Assembly: GCF_001713355.1 (NCBI RefSeq) | Contig: NZ_CP016448.1 | Coordinates: 1,054,001-1,118,000, forward strand | Direction of reading: 5' to 3' | Source of the DNA: Methyloversatilis sp. RAC08 | Lineage (GTDB): Bacteria; Pseudomonadota; Gammaproteobacteria; Burkholderiales; Rhodocyclaceae | Length of the DNA: 64,000 nucleotides | Part shown: positions 1 to 6,870 of the stretch, piece after piece | How the letters are laid out: each line of letters starts with the position of its first letter | How positions within the stretch are numbered: position 1 is the first letter of the stretch | Notes under the pieces: model-generated | Database searches by the model: none | What the model was told of the DNA's origin: nothing | The model's input: only the letters and a program-made list of their open reading frames with translations | Translations under genes and position numbers: made by a program

Positions 1-2996
1 GCGCCGAAATCCTGCGCTGGGCGCAAACCCTCGGCCAGCGCCTGGCCCGGGACAACAGCAGCGAAACGAAGAAGCGCAGCAACCCGGTGCGCGACGCCAT
101 CATCTTTCTGGTTGCGCTGCGCGGCGCGCAGGCGCCCGAGTTCCGGCTGCTCAAGGCACGCCTGACGCGCGACGGCGCCTTCAGCGGCGACGGCCAGCCC
201 TGGTTCAACTACGAACAGGCGCTGCTCAAGCCGCCCTCTTTCGTGCACGAAAGCGATCTGCCGGTGTTCCGCGTGCTGCGCGACGCCATCCGCAAGCGCC
301 ACAGCAGCACCTTCGTTCCGTTCGAACTGCGTGGCAGCGACGGCCTGGGCGTGCTGCGCAGCGCGCTCGAAACCGGCCGCACCTATGTGCTGGACAGTGG
401 CGCCGAGGGCACCGCCCATCTGCTGGCGGCCGGCGAGCCGCGCCCCGGCCAGCTCGAATGGCAGACCGAAAAGCTCGGCGTGCGCGCCCTGCTCGCCTGC
501 ACGCCGCCGGCCGACACGGTGCTGCCGACCGAACCGCCCTGGTATGTCGACGCCGCCCGAGGTCAGGCCGGCGAGGTGCTGCACCCGGACCGCGCCGCGC
601 TGATGGCGGTGCTGGAACTGCCGCTGCTGTCGCCGGCCGAACTGCCGCTGATCGCCGGTGCGCTGGCCGAAGTGGCGCCCGCGCTGCCGTCGCCGCTCGG
701 TCGCGACGCCGCCAACCTGCCGCTGCTGACCGAGCCACTGCGCCCGGTGCTGCAGCTGCAGAGCCTCGCCGTGTGGCATGTGAAGCCGCATCGCCGCTAC
801 GACAAGGCGCTCGGCCACACGCTGTACGACCTCGCCACCGTTTCGCTGCACTACGGGCAGGCGCGCTTCGCCGCCACCGATTCGTCCGATCTCGCGACCC
901 TGCCCAGCGGGCGCGCGGTGCGCGTCAGGCGCGACCTCGCGGCCGAAGGCCGCGCACTCGCGCTGCTGAGCGAGGTCGGTTTCGCGCCGCTGCAGGCGCG
1001 CTGGCTGCAGATGTTCGACCCGCTGCCGGTCGGTTCACTCGGGCTGGAAAGCGAAGCCGCCTGGGCGCGTTTCTTCTCCGCCGAAGCCGGTGTGCTGACC
1101 CGCGCCGGCTGGCAGATCGACTGCCCGCCCGACTTCCGCCACCGCGTGCTGGTGGTCGATGACTGGTACGCCGAACTCGACGAAAACGAAAACGGCTGGC
1201 TCGAACTGTCGCTCGGCATCGACGTCGGCGGCCGCCGGCTCGATCTGGCGCCGCTGCTGTACGCGCTGTTCAAGCGCGACGGCCGCTGGCTGGACCCGGT
1301 CGCGCTCGACCGCATGCGCGACGAAGACGCGACCGAACTCAGTACGCCGGAAGGCGAGCGCATCGTGGTGCCGGCCGGGCGCATCAAGCCGCTGGCGCGC
1401 ACCCTGGTCGATCTGTTCGACAGCCCGACCGACGGCGCGCTGCGCGTGTCGCGCATGGACGCCCCGCGCCTGACCGAGGCGCTCGATGCGAAGTGGACGC
1501 GCGCCGGCTTCCAGTCGCTGGAGCAGTGGGTCGAGCGGCTGCGCGGCATGAAGGGCATCGCGCCGGTCGCCGAGCCGGCGGGTTTCGGCATCGAACTTCG
1601 CCCCTACCAGCGCGAAGGGCTGGCCTGGCTGCAGCATCTGCGGGCGCACGATCTGGGCGGCATCCTGGCCGACGACATGGGGCTGGGCAAGACCGCCCAG
1701 GCACTGGCCCACCTGCTGACCGAAAAGCTCGCCGGCCGGCTCGACCGCCCGGCGCTGGTCGTGCTGCCGACTTCGCTGGTGTTCAACTGGCAGCGCGAAG
1801 CCGAGCGCTTCGCACCGCAGCTGAGTGTGCTCAAGCTGCACGGCGCCGACCGCAGCACGCTGTTCGACCGGATCCCGCAGTACGACGTGTGCCTCACCAC
1901 CTACCCGCTGCTGTGGCGCGACCATGAAAAGCTGGCCGCGCACGATTACCACCTGCTCATCCTCGACGAGGCGCAGACGGTGAAGAACACCGGCAGCCAG
2001 GCCGCCAGGGCGGTGCGCCTGCTGCGCGCGCGCCACCGGCTGTGCCTCACCGGCACGCCGATGGAAAACCATCTGGGTGAGCTGTGGGCGCAGTTCGACT
2101 TCCTGCTGCCCGGCTTTCTCGGCGAATCGAAGGATTTCACGCGCAGCTGGCGCACGCCGATCGAAAAGCACGGCGACCTCATCCGACGCGAACTGCTGGC
2201 GCGGCGCGTCGCGCCCTTCATCCTGCGCCGGCGCAAGGACGACGTCGCGAAGGAACTGCCGCCCAAGACCGAAGTGCTGCGCACGGTCGAACTGACCGGC
2301 CGCCAGCGCGACCTGTACGAAACCGTGCGCGTGGCGATGGACAAGCGGGTGCGCGAAGAAGTCGCCAGCCGCGGCTTCGCGCGCAGCCGCATCGTCATCC
2401 TCGACGCCCTGCTCAAGCTGCGTCAGGTGTGCTGCGACCCGCGCCTGCTGAAGACCGACGCCGCGCTGCGCGTGAAGGAACGCGCCAAGCTCGACCTCCT
2501 GATGGACATGCTGGAAAACCTGCTGGCCGAAGGCCGCAAGGTGCTGGTGTTTTCGCAATTCACCGCCATGCTCGACCTGATCAAGACCGAACTGGACGAC
2601 GCCGGCATCGGCTCGGTCATGCTGACCGGCGACACCACCCACCGCGAAGCCGTCGTGCGCCGCTTCCAGGAAGGCACGGTGCCGGTATTCCTGATCAGCC
2701 TGAAGGCCGGCGGCGTCGGCCTCAACCTCACCCACGCCGACACCGTCATCCACTACGACCCCTGGTGGAACCCCGCCGCCGAAAACCAGGCCAGCGACCG
2801 CGCCCACCGCATCGGCCAGGACAAGCCGGTGTTCGTCTACAAGCTCATCGTCGCCGGCAGCATAGAAGAACGCATCGTCGCCCTGCAGGAAAAGAAGGCC
2901 GCCCTGGCCGAAGGCATCCTCGGCAACGACGAGGCGGCGCTGGAGAAATTCGGGGAGACGGATCTGGCGGCGCTGTTTGAGCCGCTGGCGGAGTAA
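1..2996 (+). CDS. SNF2-family DEAD/DEAH-box helicase, 5' end outside the window
   Basis: Swi2/Snf2-type ATPase that probably translocates on duplex DNA and remodels DNA-protein complexes. The reading frame is open from base 3, so the true start lies upstream; the GTG at 87 is only the first possible start inside the window. Numbered from that GTG, motif I (DDMGLGKT) is at about residues 529-536, motif II (DEAQ) at 627-630, and motif VI (DRAHRIGQ) near 904-911, giving a complete two-lobed SNF2 core. The roughly 500 residues before it are typical of bacterial SNF2 proteins with an N-terminal SWIM-type region, which would lie off the window. The TAA stop sits inside a tandem duplication (gagtaaaaaaaggg, twice) that leads into a GGGGTCAGACCCC element. 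Confidence 0.93.
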   Translation, partial: AEILRWAQTLGQRLARDNSSETKKRSNPVRDAIIFLVALRGAQAPEFRLLKARLTRDGAFSGDGQPWFNYEQALLKPPSFVHESDLPVFRVLRDAIRKRHSSTFVPFELRGSDGLGVLRSALETGRTYVLDSGAEGTAHLLAAGEPRPGQLEWQTEKLGVRALLACTPPADTVLPTEPPWYVDAARGQAGEVLHPDRAALMAVLELPLLSPAELPLIAGALAEVAPALPSPLGRDAANLPLLTEPLRPVLQLQSLAVWHVKPHRRYDKALGHTLYDLATVSLHYGQARFAATDSSDLATLPSGRAVRVRRDLAAEGRALALLSEVGFAPLQARWLQMFDPLPVGSLGLESEAAWARFFSAEAGVLTRAGWQIDCPPDFRHRVLVVDDWYAELDENENGWLELSLGIDVGGRRLDLAPLLYALFKRDGRWLDPVALDRMRDEDATELSTPEGERIVVPAGRIKPLARTLVDLFDSPTDGALRVSRMDAPRLTEALDAKWTRAGFQSLEQWVERLRGMKGIAPVAEPAGFGIELRPYQREGLAWLQHLRAHDLGGILADDMGLGKTAQALAHLLTEKLAGRLDRPALVVLPTSLVFNWQREAERFAPQLSVLKLHGADRSTLFDRIPQYDVCLTTYPLLWRDHEKLAAHDYHLLILDEAQTVKNTGSQAARAVRLLRARHRLCLTGTPMENHLGELWAQFDFLLPGFLGESKDFTRSWRTPIEKHGDLIRRELLARRVAPFILRRRKDDVAKELPPKTEVLRTVELTGRQRDLYETVRVAMDKRVREEVASRGFARSRIVILDALLKLRQVCCDPRLLKTDAALRVKERAKLDLLMDMLENLLAEGRKVLVFSQFTAMLDLIKTELDDAGIGSVMLTGDTTHREAVVRRFQEGTVPVFLISLKAGGVGLNLTHADTVIHYDPWWNPAAENQASDRAHRIGQDKPVFVYKLIVAGSIEERIVALQEKKAALAEGILGNDEAALEKFGETDLAALFEPLAE

Positions 2997-3010
2997 AAAA
3001 AGGGAGTAAA

Positions 3011-3034
3011 AAAAGGGGTCAGACCCCAATTTTC
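3011..3034. repeat. GGGGTCAGACCCC element, copy A
   Basis: A short palindrome-like core (GGGGTCAGACCCC, 3015-3027) flanked by A-rich sequence on the left and AATTTT on the right. It lies between the SNF2 gene and the lipoprotein gene. A second copy in the same orientation follows the lipoprotein gene and a degenerate third copy lies near 4141. The core could form a hairpin, but this arrangement looks more like a dispersed repeat bracketing an acquired gene than a plain terminator. Confidence 0.7.
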
Positions 3035-3080
3035 ATAAAACCCCGTTCCAATTTAGATCATCAGTCGTGGAGCTCGAAGA

Positions 3081-4097
3081 ATGAAGATGGCCATGCGTCT
3101 GCGGACGCTCGCAGGGGGATTGATATCACTCTTGTTGCTGGCAGGTTGTGCAACCACTGTCATTGAAGAAAATGACCGCGAGGCACGGACCGATCTGCAA
3201 ACCGTAACAAGGGACGCGATGCATTTCACCGACCTTGTGATCGGCAACACCGCGACAGTCCGGATCGATGCCGCATCGCCGACCTATCTGGTCGACGGGA
3301 GTCCTCGAAGATTTTCATCATTCTCGCTGCCCGATGATCCGTCGAGGCGCTATCTCGACTACGTATCGACACCACACGGCAGCATCATGATCTACCAGTT
3401 GAAGGTACTGGTGCCGGTCTTTACCTTTCTGGATGCTGACCGCAACATCATCGAAACTCGCGCCTCGGGCCGCATGGAGAACCGACGTGCAAAGTTCGAG
3501 GGGCGTGTGGCTGTACCGGAACGATCACGTTACGTGATTGTTCACGGTACCGAGGAAGTGCCAGGCCCCCTCATCGTTCACGGCGACCCCGGGCACTCGG
3601 CATCCATTCCGGGCAGCCGATTGGGCGAACTGCAGCTAACGCTCAGTAATGTCGCGATGGCGACGGTCATCGATTCAGGCGAAATCGAAGACGCCAGCAA
3701 GGGCCGGCTCTTCTACCTGGCTTCGGTTGATGGCAACCGCGTGTCCAACACAGCGGCTGGCGAGTCTCGACGAGCAAGTTCGGGGCAAGGATTCCGCCTT
3801 TCACCCCAGTTCCCGTCCCGACTGGTTCCGGTGAAGCCGCTAAAGGTGGTCGTTGTCGGTACGCACGCAACCGGCGCCCCCATTCACGAAATCGCTTCGC
3901 GGATGTCAGGTAATTTCCGGTCAGTCGAGGCAGAACTCGACTTCACGCCCGAGGCCGACAAGGTGTACATCGTGAAGGGCAACCTCGAGAAGGACAGCTC
4001 GGCCGTCTGGATCGAAGACGCCATGTCGGGTCAGCCTGTCACGAAGAGAGGAATATCGGGCGAGAGAAAAGAAAAGGGATCAGACCCCAATTTTTGA
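3081..4097 (+). CDS. Predicted outer-membrane or periplasmic lipoprotein, unknown function
   Basis: The protein starts with a type II signal peptide and a lipobox ending LLAGC, so Cys23 should be lipidated. The 338-residue body has no enzyme motif that I recognise. An early stretch (a bounded 'DGSPRRFSSFSLP' region followed by beta-rich sequence) is faintly reminiscent of MalM-like periplasmic proteins, but I would not rely on that. ATG 3081 is used; ATG 3087 or 3093 would also keep the signal peptide. The last residues (KGSDPNF) and the stop codon are encoded by repeat copy B, so the C-terminus was set by a repeat. Base composition is visibly less GC-rich than the flanking genes, which suggests horizontal acquisition. 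Confidence 0.75.
   Translation: MKMAMRLRTLAGGLISLLLLAGCATTVIEENDREARTDLQTVTRDAMHFTDLVIGNTATVRIDAASPTYLVDGSPRRFSSFSLPDDPSRRYLDYVSTPHGSIMIYQLKVLVPVFTFLDADRNIIETRASGRMENRRAKFEGRVAVPERSRYVIVHGTEEVPGPLIVHGDPGHSASIPGSRLGELQLTLSNVAMATVIDSGEIEDASKGRLFYLASVDGNRVSNTAAGESRRASSGQGFRLSPQFPSRLVPVKPLKVVVVGTHATGAPIHEIASRMSGNFRSVEAELDFTPEADKVYIVKGNLEKDSSAVWIEDAMSGQPVTKRGISGERKEKGSDPNF
4072..4095. repeat. GGGATCAGACCCC element, copy B, overlapping the lipoprotein 3' end
   Basis: Same orientation and same flanks as copy A (A-rich left side, CAATTTT right side), with one change in the core (GGGATCAGACCCC, 4076-4088). It is translated as the C-terminal tail of the upstream lipoprotein and supplies the nucleotides just before its TGA. 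With copy A it forms a direct-repeat bracket around a single gene. A weaker relative (AGGGGTCACACTTCAATTTT) lies at about 4142-4161. Confidence 0.7.
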
Positions 4098-4132
4098 GCG
4101 ACGCGCAGGGGCGGCGTGGGCGCATCTCCGGG
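4095..4132. repeat. 38-bp direct repeat, left copy (possible att-like or duplication boundary)
   Basis: Starts TGAGCGACGCGCAGGG and ends GCGCATCTCCGGG. It matches 6697-6735 in the same orientation, differing by one G in a G-run. The two copies enclose the LOTUS gene and the toxin-antitoxin genes, about 2.6 kb. The left copy overlaps the stop codon of the lipoprotein gene. The right copy lies in an open frame that looks like the tail of a coding sequence. Confidence 0.7.
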
Positions 4133-4324
4133 GAAGCGAATAGGGGTCACACTTCAATTTTATGTGCCGACGTATTCGACTACAACGACATGTTCTTCAA
4201 TGTGAAGTCGGCATGGTTCCAGCAATGAGCTTTGCCGGTAGAGTTTGAAAAGCAGTACTTCAGAGGCTCGGGAACGTCTGGCAAGCCTTGGGCTATTCAT
4301 TAGCGGGCGTGCGCGGTTTTGGCG

Positions 4325-5197
4325 CTATATTTTTTTGACTCGGTACCAAGCGGCGCGCTGGCCATTCGTTTCACGGTAACGAAGATCGAAAAGGCGGGAT
4401 TCGTGTATGACCTGCCGCCAGCTGCTGCACCCATATTTGGCTGGCAGTTGCTCGGGATACCTTTCTGCGATCCATCGTCCAGCGGTGGCGACGGGCGTCC
4501 ACTCTTCGACAGCCAACTCGTCAGCAGCCTCACGCAATGCGCAAACAATTCCTGCAGTGGGCCAATCCACCAGACCATCGGGCGCTATGCCTTTGAGCAT
4601 CAGATTGATGACGGCATCAGACTGAGCAAACTCCGCCGCAAGGCGACGGGTCTGATCCATGTGCTCCGCCCAGCCTCGCAGTTGCTCAAAGTATTGATCG
4701 ATACGACTGTATGCCGCCGCCAAGGACTCTTGCGCACCACGGCATCCGGCCAGATTCCACAGGTCGTGCTGGTCGATGAAATGGTGCACCAAGTTGTTCC
4801 GCAGCCGTACCAATTCCTTCAGATCGTTCTGCGTCCGGTCGTAATCCTCCGCCGACATTTGCAGACTCATCTTTATCTTGAGCGAGATGATGTTGTCCGG
4901 CGCATCCGGTTCGACGGCCTCTTCGTGCTCGCTGCGGGTGACATACGTTCCGAGTAGTGTGCCAACCAAGTTGCCCAAGGTCTTGCTTGCGGCATCCGCA
5001 ATGCGCCGCGCCTGATTCGATTCGAGGGGTGATCCTGACGCGGAGATCTCATGGTGGGCGACGACGGCCTTCATGAGTTGTTCGTACTGCTGCAAACGCA
5101 AGAGGCAACGGCCCAGCATTCGCTGTACGTCATGTTGCAACGTCTGCAGCTCTTCATCTATGGGTTGAATCGGCAAGCCTGTCAACGCGGGTTTCAC
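4325..5197 (-). CDS. LOTUS/OST-HTH domain protein with an HEPN-like RNxxxH motif
   Basis: A 290-residue protein. The last 80 residues (about 212-290) have the OST-HTH/LOTUS pattern: WTPVATAGRWIAERYP, then a central SSWRQVI helix and a terminal AWYRVKK strand. LOTUS domains are predicted or shown to bind RNA, including G-rich structured RNA. The helical N-terminal half contains RNNLVHH (R133 to H138), which fits the RNxxxH (Rx4H) catalytic motif of HEPN ribonucleases. That reading is mine, because the motif is short and the fold was not modelled. GTG at 5197 is the only plausible start; no strong ribosome binding site precedes it. It stands alone on the minus strand, next to a plus-strand toxin-antitoxin pair, inside the 38-bp direct repeats. 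Confidence 0.8.
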   Translation of the reverse strand: MKPALTGLPIQPIDEELQTLQHDVQRMLGRCLLRLQQYEQLMKAVVAHHEISASGSPLESNQARRIADAASKTLGNLVGTLLGTYVTRSEHEEAVEPDAPDNIISLKIKMSLQMSAEDYDRTQNDLKELVRLRNNLVHHFIDQHDLWNLAGCRGAQESLAAAYSRIDQYFEQLRGWAEHMDQTRRLAAEFAQSDAVINLMLKGIAPDGLVDWPTAGIVCALREAADELAVEEWTPVATAGRWIAERYPEQLPAKYGCSSWRQVIHESRLFDLRYRETNGQRAAWYRVKKI

Positions 5198-5849
5198 CGT
5201 ACCGGCAATTGCCCGTTCGGAAGTAATAGGAATAATTGTAATTGGGTATGGACGACGAATAAAACTTTGACATCCGAGCGTCTATTAGCACAACCTTTAG
5301 TTTCGTTTTGTGCGAACTTTCTCTTACCGGAAAAAATAGCCCAGCGGTCGCGCTGGCGAATCCGCTTCCAAGGGAAAGTCAAAAAGTCCCCCGCTGACCG
5401 GGAACTTCATCGGTGATTCTCCAACCTGTAGATCTCCGAGCAGGCAATGCGGCCAGAGCGAGAAGGCAACTCACCCGGTGTGATGCTGACGCCGGAAACA
5501 CATTGAAGAGGGTCAGCTCCATATTCTTCCGTGTGGAACAACTGGCCCGCTCCGGCATCGTGGGGGCGCTTCCGATTACTCGGGCCATCCATTTCTGCTT
5601 CCCCTACCTATGGCGCGGAGCTGCGCTCTCACCGCTCGCGCTTTCGGTCGGGGTGTCCGTCGCGCTAGTCGCCCTGATCCTCTGGCGCATCAAGTGTGTC
5701 GGCAAGTTGTTCGCTTGCGGGGGGCGGTGAGCGGCAACATTACCGACCTGATCATTGCGAAAGATCGCGGGTGGACCCGTGTCCTTGCGTACTTTTCCAG
5801 GTACGGCTGCCCCGGGTCTTCCAGATGCGACTTTCCCCGCCTCCGGCCT
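5198..5849. other. About 650 nt without a supportable gene
   Basis: This stretch lies between the start of the LOTUS gene and the toxin-antitoxin operator. It is less GC-rich at its left end (5230-5340) and contains several short open frames on both strands. None has a convincing ribosome binding site, a recognisable domain or clean codon use. It presumably holds the LOTUS promoter and may carry decayed sequence from the insertion of this accessory region. Confidence 0.5.
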
Positions 5850-5867
5850 GTAGCACTCGCGTGCTAC
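5850..5867. promoter_or_regulatory. Inverted repeat, candidate antitoxin operator
   Basis: GTAGCAC-TCGC-GTGCTAC is a perfect 7-bp inverted repeat with a 4-nt spacer, 31 nt before the antitoxin start codon. RHH antitoxins usually bind such palindromes in their own promoter. The position is right for autorepression of the downstream pair. Confidence 0.5.
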
Positions 5868-5898
5868 ATTTCGCTTTTCCCGCTTCGAGGCACGTGCC

Positions 5899-6183
5899 GT
5901 GTCCACCACAACCATTCGTCTGCCGGAAGAACTGAAAGGTCGCGTTGCGGCGGCCGCTGAACGGGCAGGCAGCACGACCCACGCTTTCATTCTCGACGCG
6001 ATTGCCGAGAAGACCGCCCGTGAGGAACAGCGCGCCGACTTCGCCCACGAGGCGCAGGCGCGCTACGCACGCATCGTTGCCTCCGGTGAAACGATTCCGT
6101 GGCAGGACATGCGCGGCTTTCTGATGGCCCACATCGCCGACGAACCCATTCCCCTGCCGACGCCGCGCAAGATGGCGCGCTGA
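5899..6183 (+). CDS. Ribbon-helix-helix antitoxin
   Basis: A 94-residue protein whose N-terminus (TTTIRLPEELKGRVAAAAE) is a classic RHH/CopG DNA-binding unit: a short beta strand, then helices with an AGSTTHAFI turn. The C-terminal half, rich in acidic residues and ending in a proline-rich tail, would wrap the toxin. The start is GTG 5899. It is followed after one base by the RelE/ParE-like toxin gene, the usual antitoxin-first order. It should neutralise the toxin and repress the operon through the upstream palindrome. Confidence 0.85.
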   Translation: MSTTTIRLPEELKGRVAAAAERAGSTTHAFILDAIAEKTAREEQRADFAHEAQARYARIVASGETIPWQDMRGFLMAHIADEPIPLPTPRKMAR

Positions 6184-6184
6184 A

Positions 6185-6478
6185 ATGTCTGCCATAGAGC
6201 TGGCGCCCGAGCTTGTGCAGGATTTTTCGCGCATTCTTGCCCACCTTGCCGCGTTCGAGGTTCGATCGCCTGACACGCGACTTCTTGAAATCGTCGCCGG
6301 CCTCGATGTACTCGAAAGCAATCCGATGATAGGTCGCCCGACAGCAGGCGACCTGCGCGAACTCGTGATCGGTCGGGACGCCCGGGGCTATGTGGCGCTT
6401 TACCGTTACGTGCAGGAGATCGATACCGTTTTTGTGCTGGCCATCCGAAGCCAGCGCGAGGCCGGCTATCGGGAATGA
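6185..6478 (+). CDS. RelE/ParE-family toxin
   Basis: A 97-residue protein with the RelE/ParE fold signature: helical N-terminus, a middle ESNPMIGRPTAGDLRELVIG segment, then beta strands ending VFVLAIRSQREAGY. Family members are either ribosome-dependent mRNA interferases or gyrase poisons. The sequence, including the GYVALYRY strand, looks closer to ParE, but I cannot assign the target. It begins one base after the antitoxin stop, so the two genes are co-translated. Together they form a type II toxin-antitoxin module in a region with other signs of transfer. Confidence 0.85.
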   Translation: MSAIELAPELVQDFSRILAHLAAFEVRSPDTRLLEIVAGLDVLESNPMIGRPTAGDLRELVIGRDARGYVALYRYVQEIDTVFVLAIRSQREAGYRE

Positions 6479-6780
6479 CGCCTTCCAGACCGGCCGCCAG
6501 CAGCAGCGCGCCTCGGACGCACATCGACGGCGTTGCCGGCCTGCCCGGTTGATGCCAGATGCACCGGGGCTTCCACCGGAGATTCCCTCACATTCCCCAC
6601 CTGCTCTACATCGAATCCTCGCCGCACAAGCGGCGGTCGGAGGCGGCGACGGCGCGGAGCTTAACGCGAAATACGCGGGCATCGCCGTTGCGCCGCTGAG
6701 CGACGCGCAGGGGGCGGCGTGGGCGCATCTCCGGGCGCTGGCGGCTGGCGTCCAGCCCCGGGCGCTGCTGCGCCGGTAGG
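6479..6780 (+). other. No intact gene; possible 3' remnant of a coding sequence
   Basis: The frame ending at 6779 reads as a plausible protein tail from about 6600 (for example [17 protein letters not shown], then [12 protein letters not shown]), with coding-like composition. It has no start, ribosome binding site or recognisable domain. The right copy of the 38-bp direct repeat lies within it. It may be the end of a gene cut when the accessory region was inserted, or chance. Confidence 0.3.
6697..6735. repeat. 39-bp direct repeat, right copy
   Basis: Near-identical to 4095-4132 in the same orientation, with one extra G in the G-run. It marks the right side of the segment carrying the LOTUS and toxin-antitoxin genes and lies about 70 nt before the first PpsR-type box of the bchE promoter. 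Confidence 0.7.
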
Positions 6781-6803
6781 TTGTCCGAGCAAAGCTTGTC
6801 TTG

Positions 6804-6821
6804 TGTCAATTTTTACGGACA
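6804..6821. promoter_or_regulatory. PpsR/CrtJ-type binding box 1 (TGT-N12-ACA)
   Basis: TGTCAATTTTTACGGACA matches the PpsR/CrtJ consensus TGT-N12-ACA exactly. A second exact match starts 25 bp downstream with a 7-bp gap, the tandem arrangement on which CrtJ/PpsR tetramers bind cooperatively at bacteriochlorophyll promoters. It lies upstream of bchE. Confidence 0.8.
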
Positions 6822-6828
6822 TCTGAGT

Positions 6829-6846
6829 TGTACGCTTTGCGTGACA
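6829..6846. promoter_or_regulatory. PpsR/CrtJ-type binding box 2 (TGT-N12-ACA)
   Basis: TGTACGCTTTGCGTGACA is the second exact TGT-N12-ACA box, ending 24 nt before the bchE start codon. The promoter core is probably covered by or just beside these boxes, which fits aerobic repression by a PpsR-type regulator. No ppsR gene lies in the window. Confidence 0.8.
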
Positions 6847-6870
6847 CTTTACGTCACGAGGGCACCCGTC

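Noticed and set aside
1035-3029. Long minus-strand open frame (664 codons) opposite the SNF2 gene
   Set aside because: It is a shadow of a GC-rich gene. The translation has no domain, is rich in Arg, Gln, His and Val, and the plus strand encodes a clear helicase.
4319-4957. Plus-strand open frame (212 codons) opposite the LOTUS gene
   Set aside because: No domain and no ribosome binding site; the opposite strand carries a recognisable LOTUS domain at its C-terminus.
5379-5730. Short frames on both strands between the LOTUS gene and the toxin-antitoxin pair
   Set aside because: None has a start signal, homologous feel or stable composition. I left the region as non-coding.
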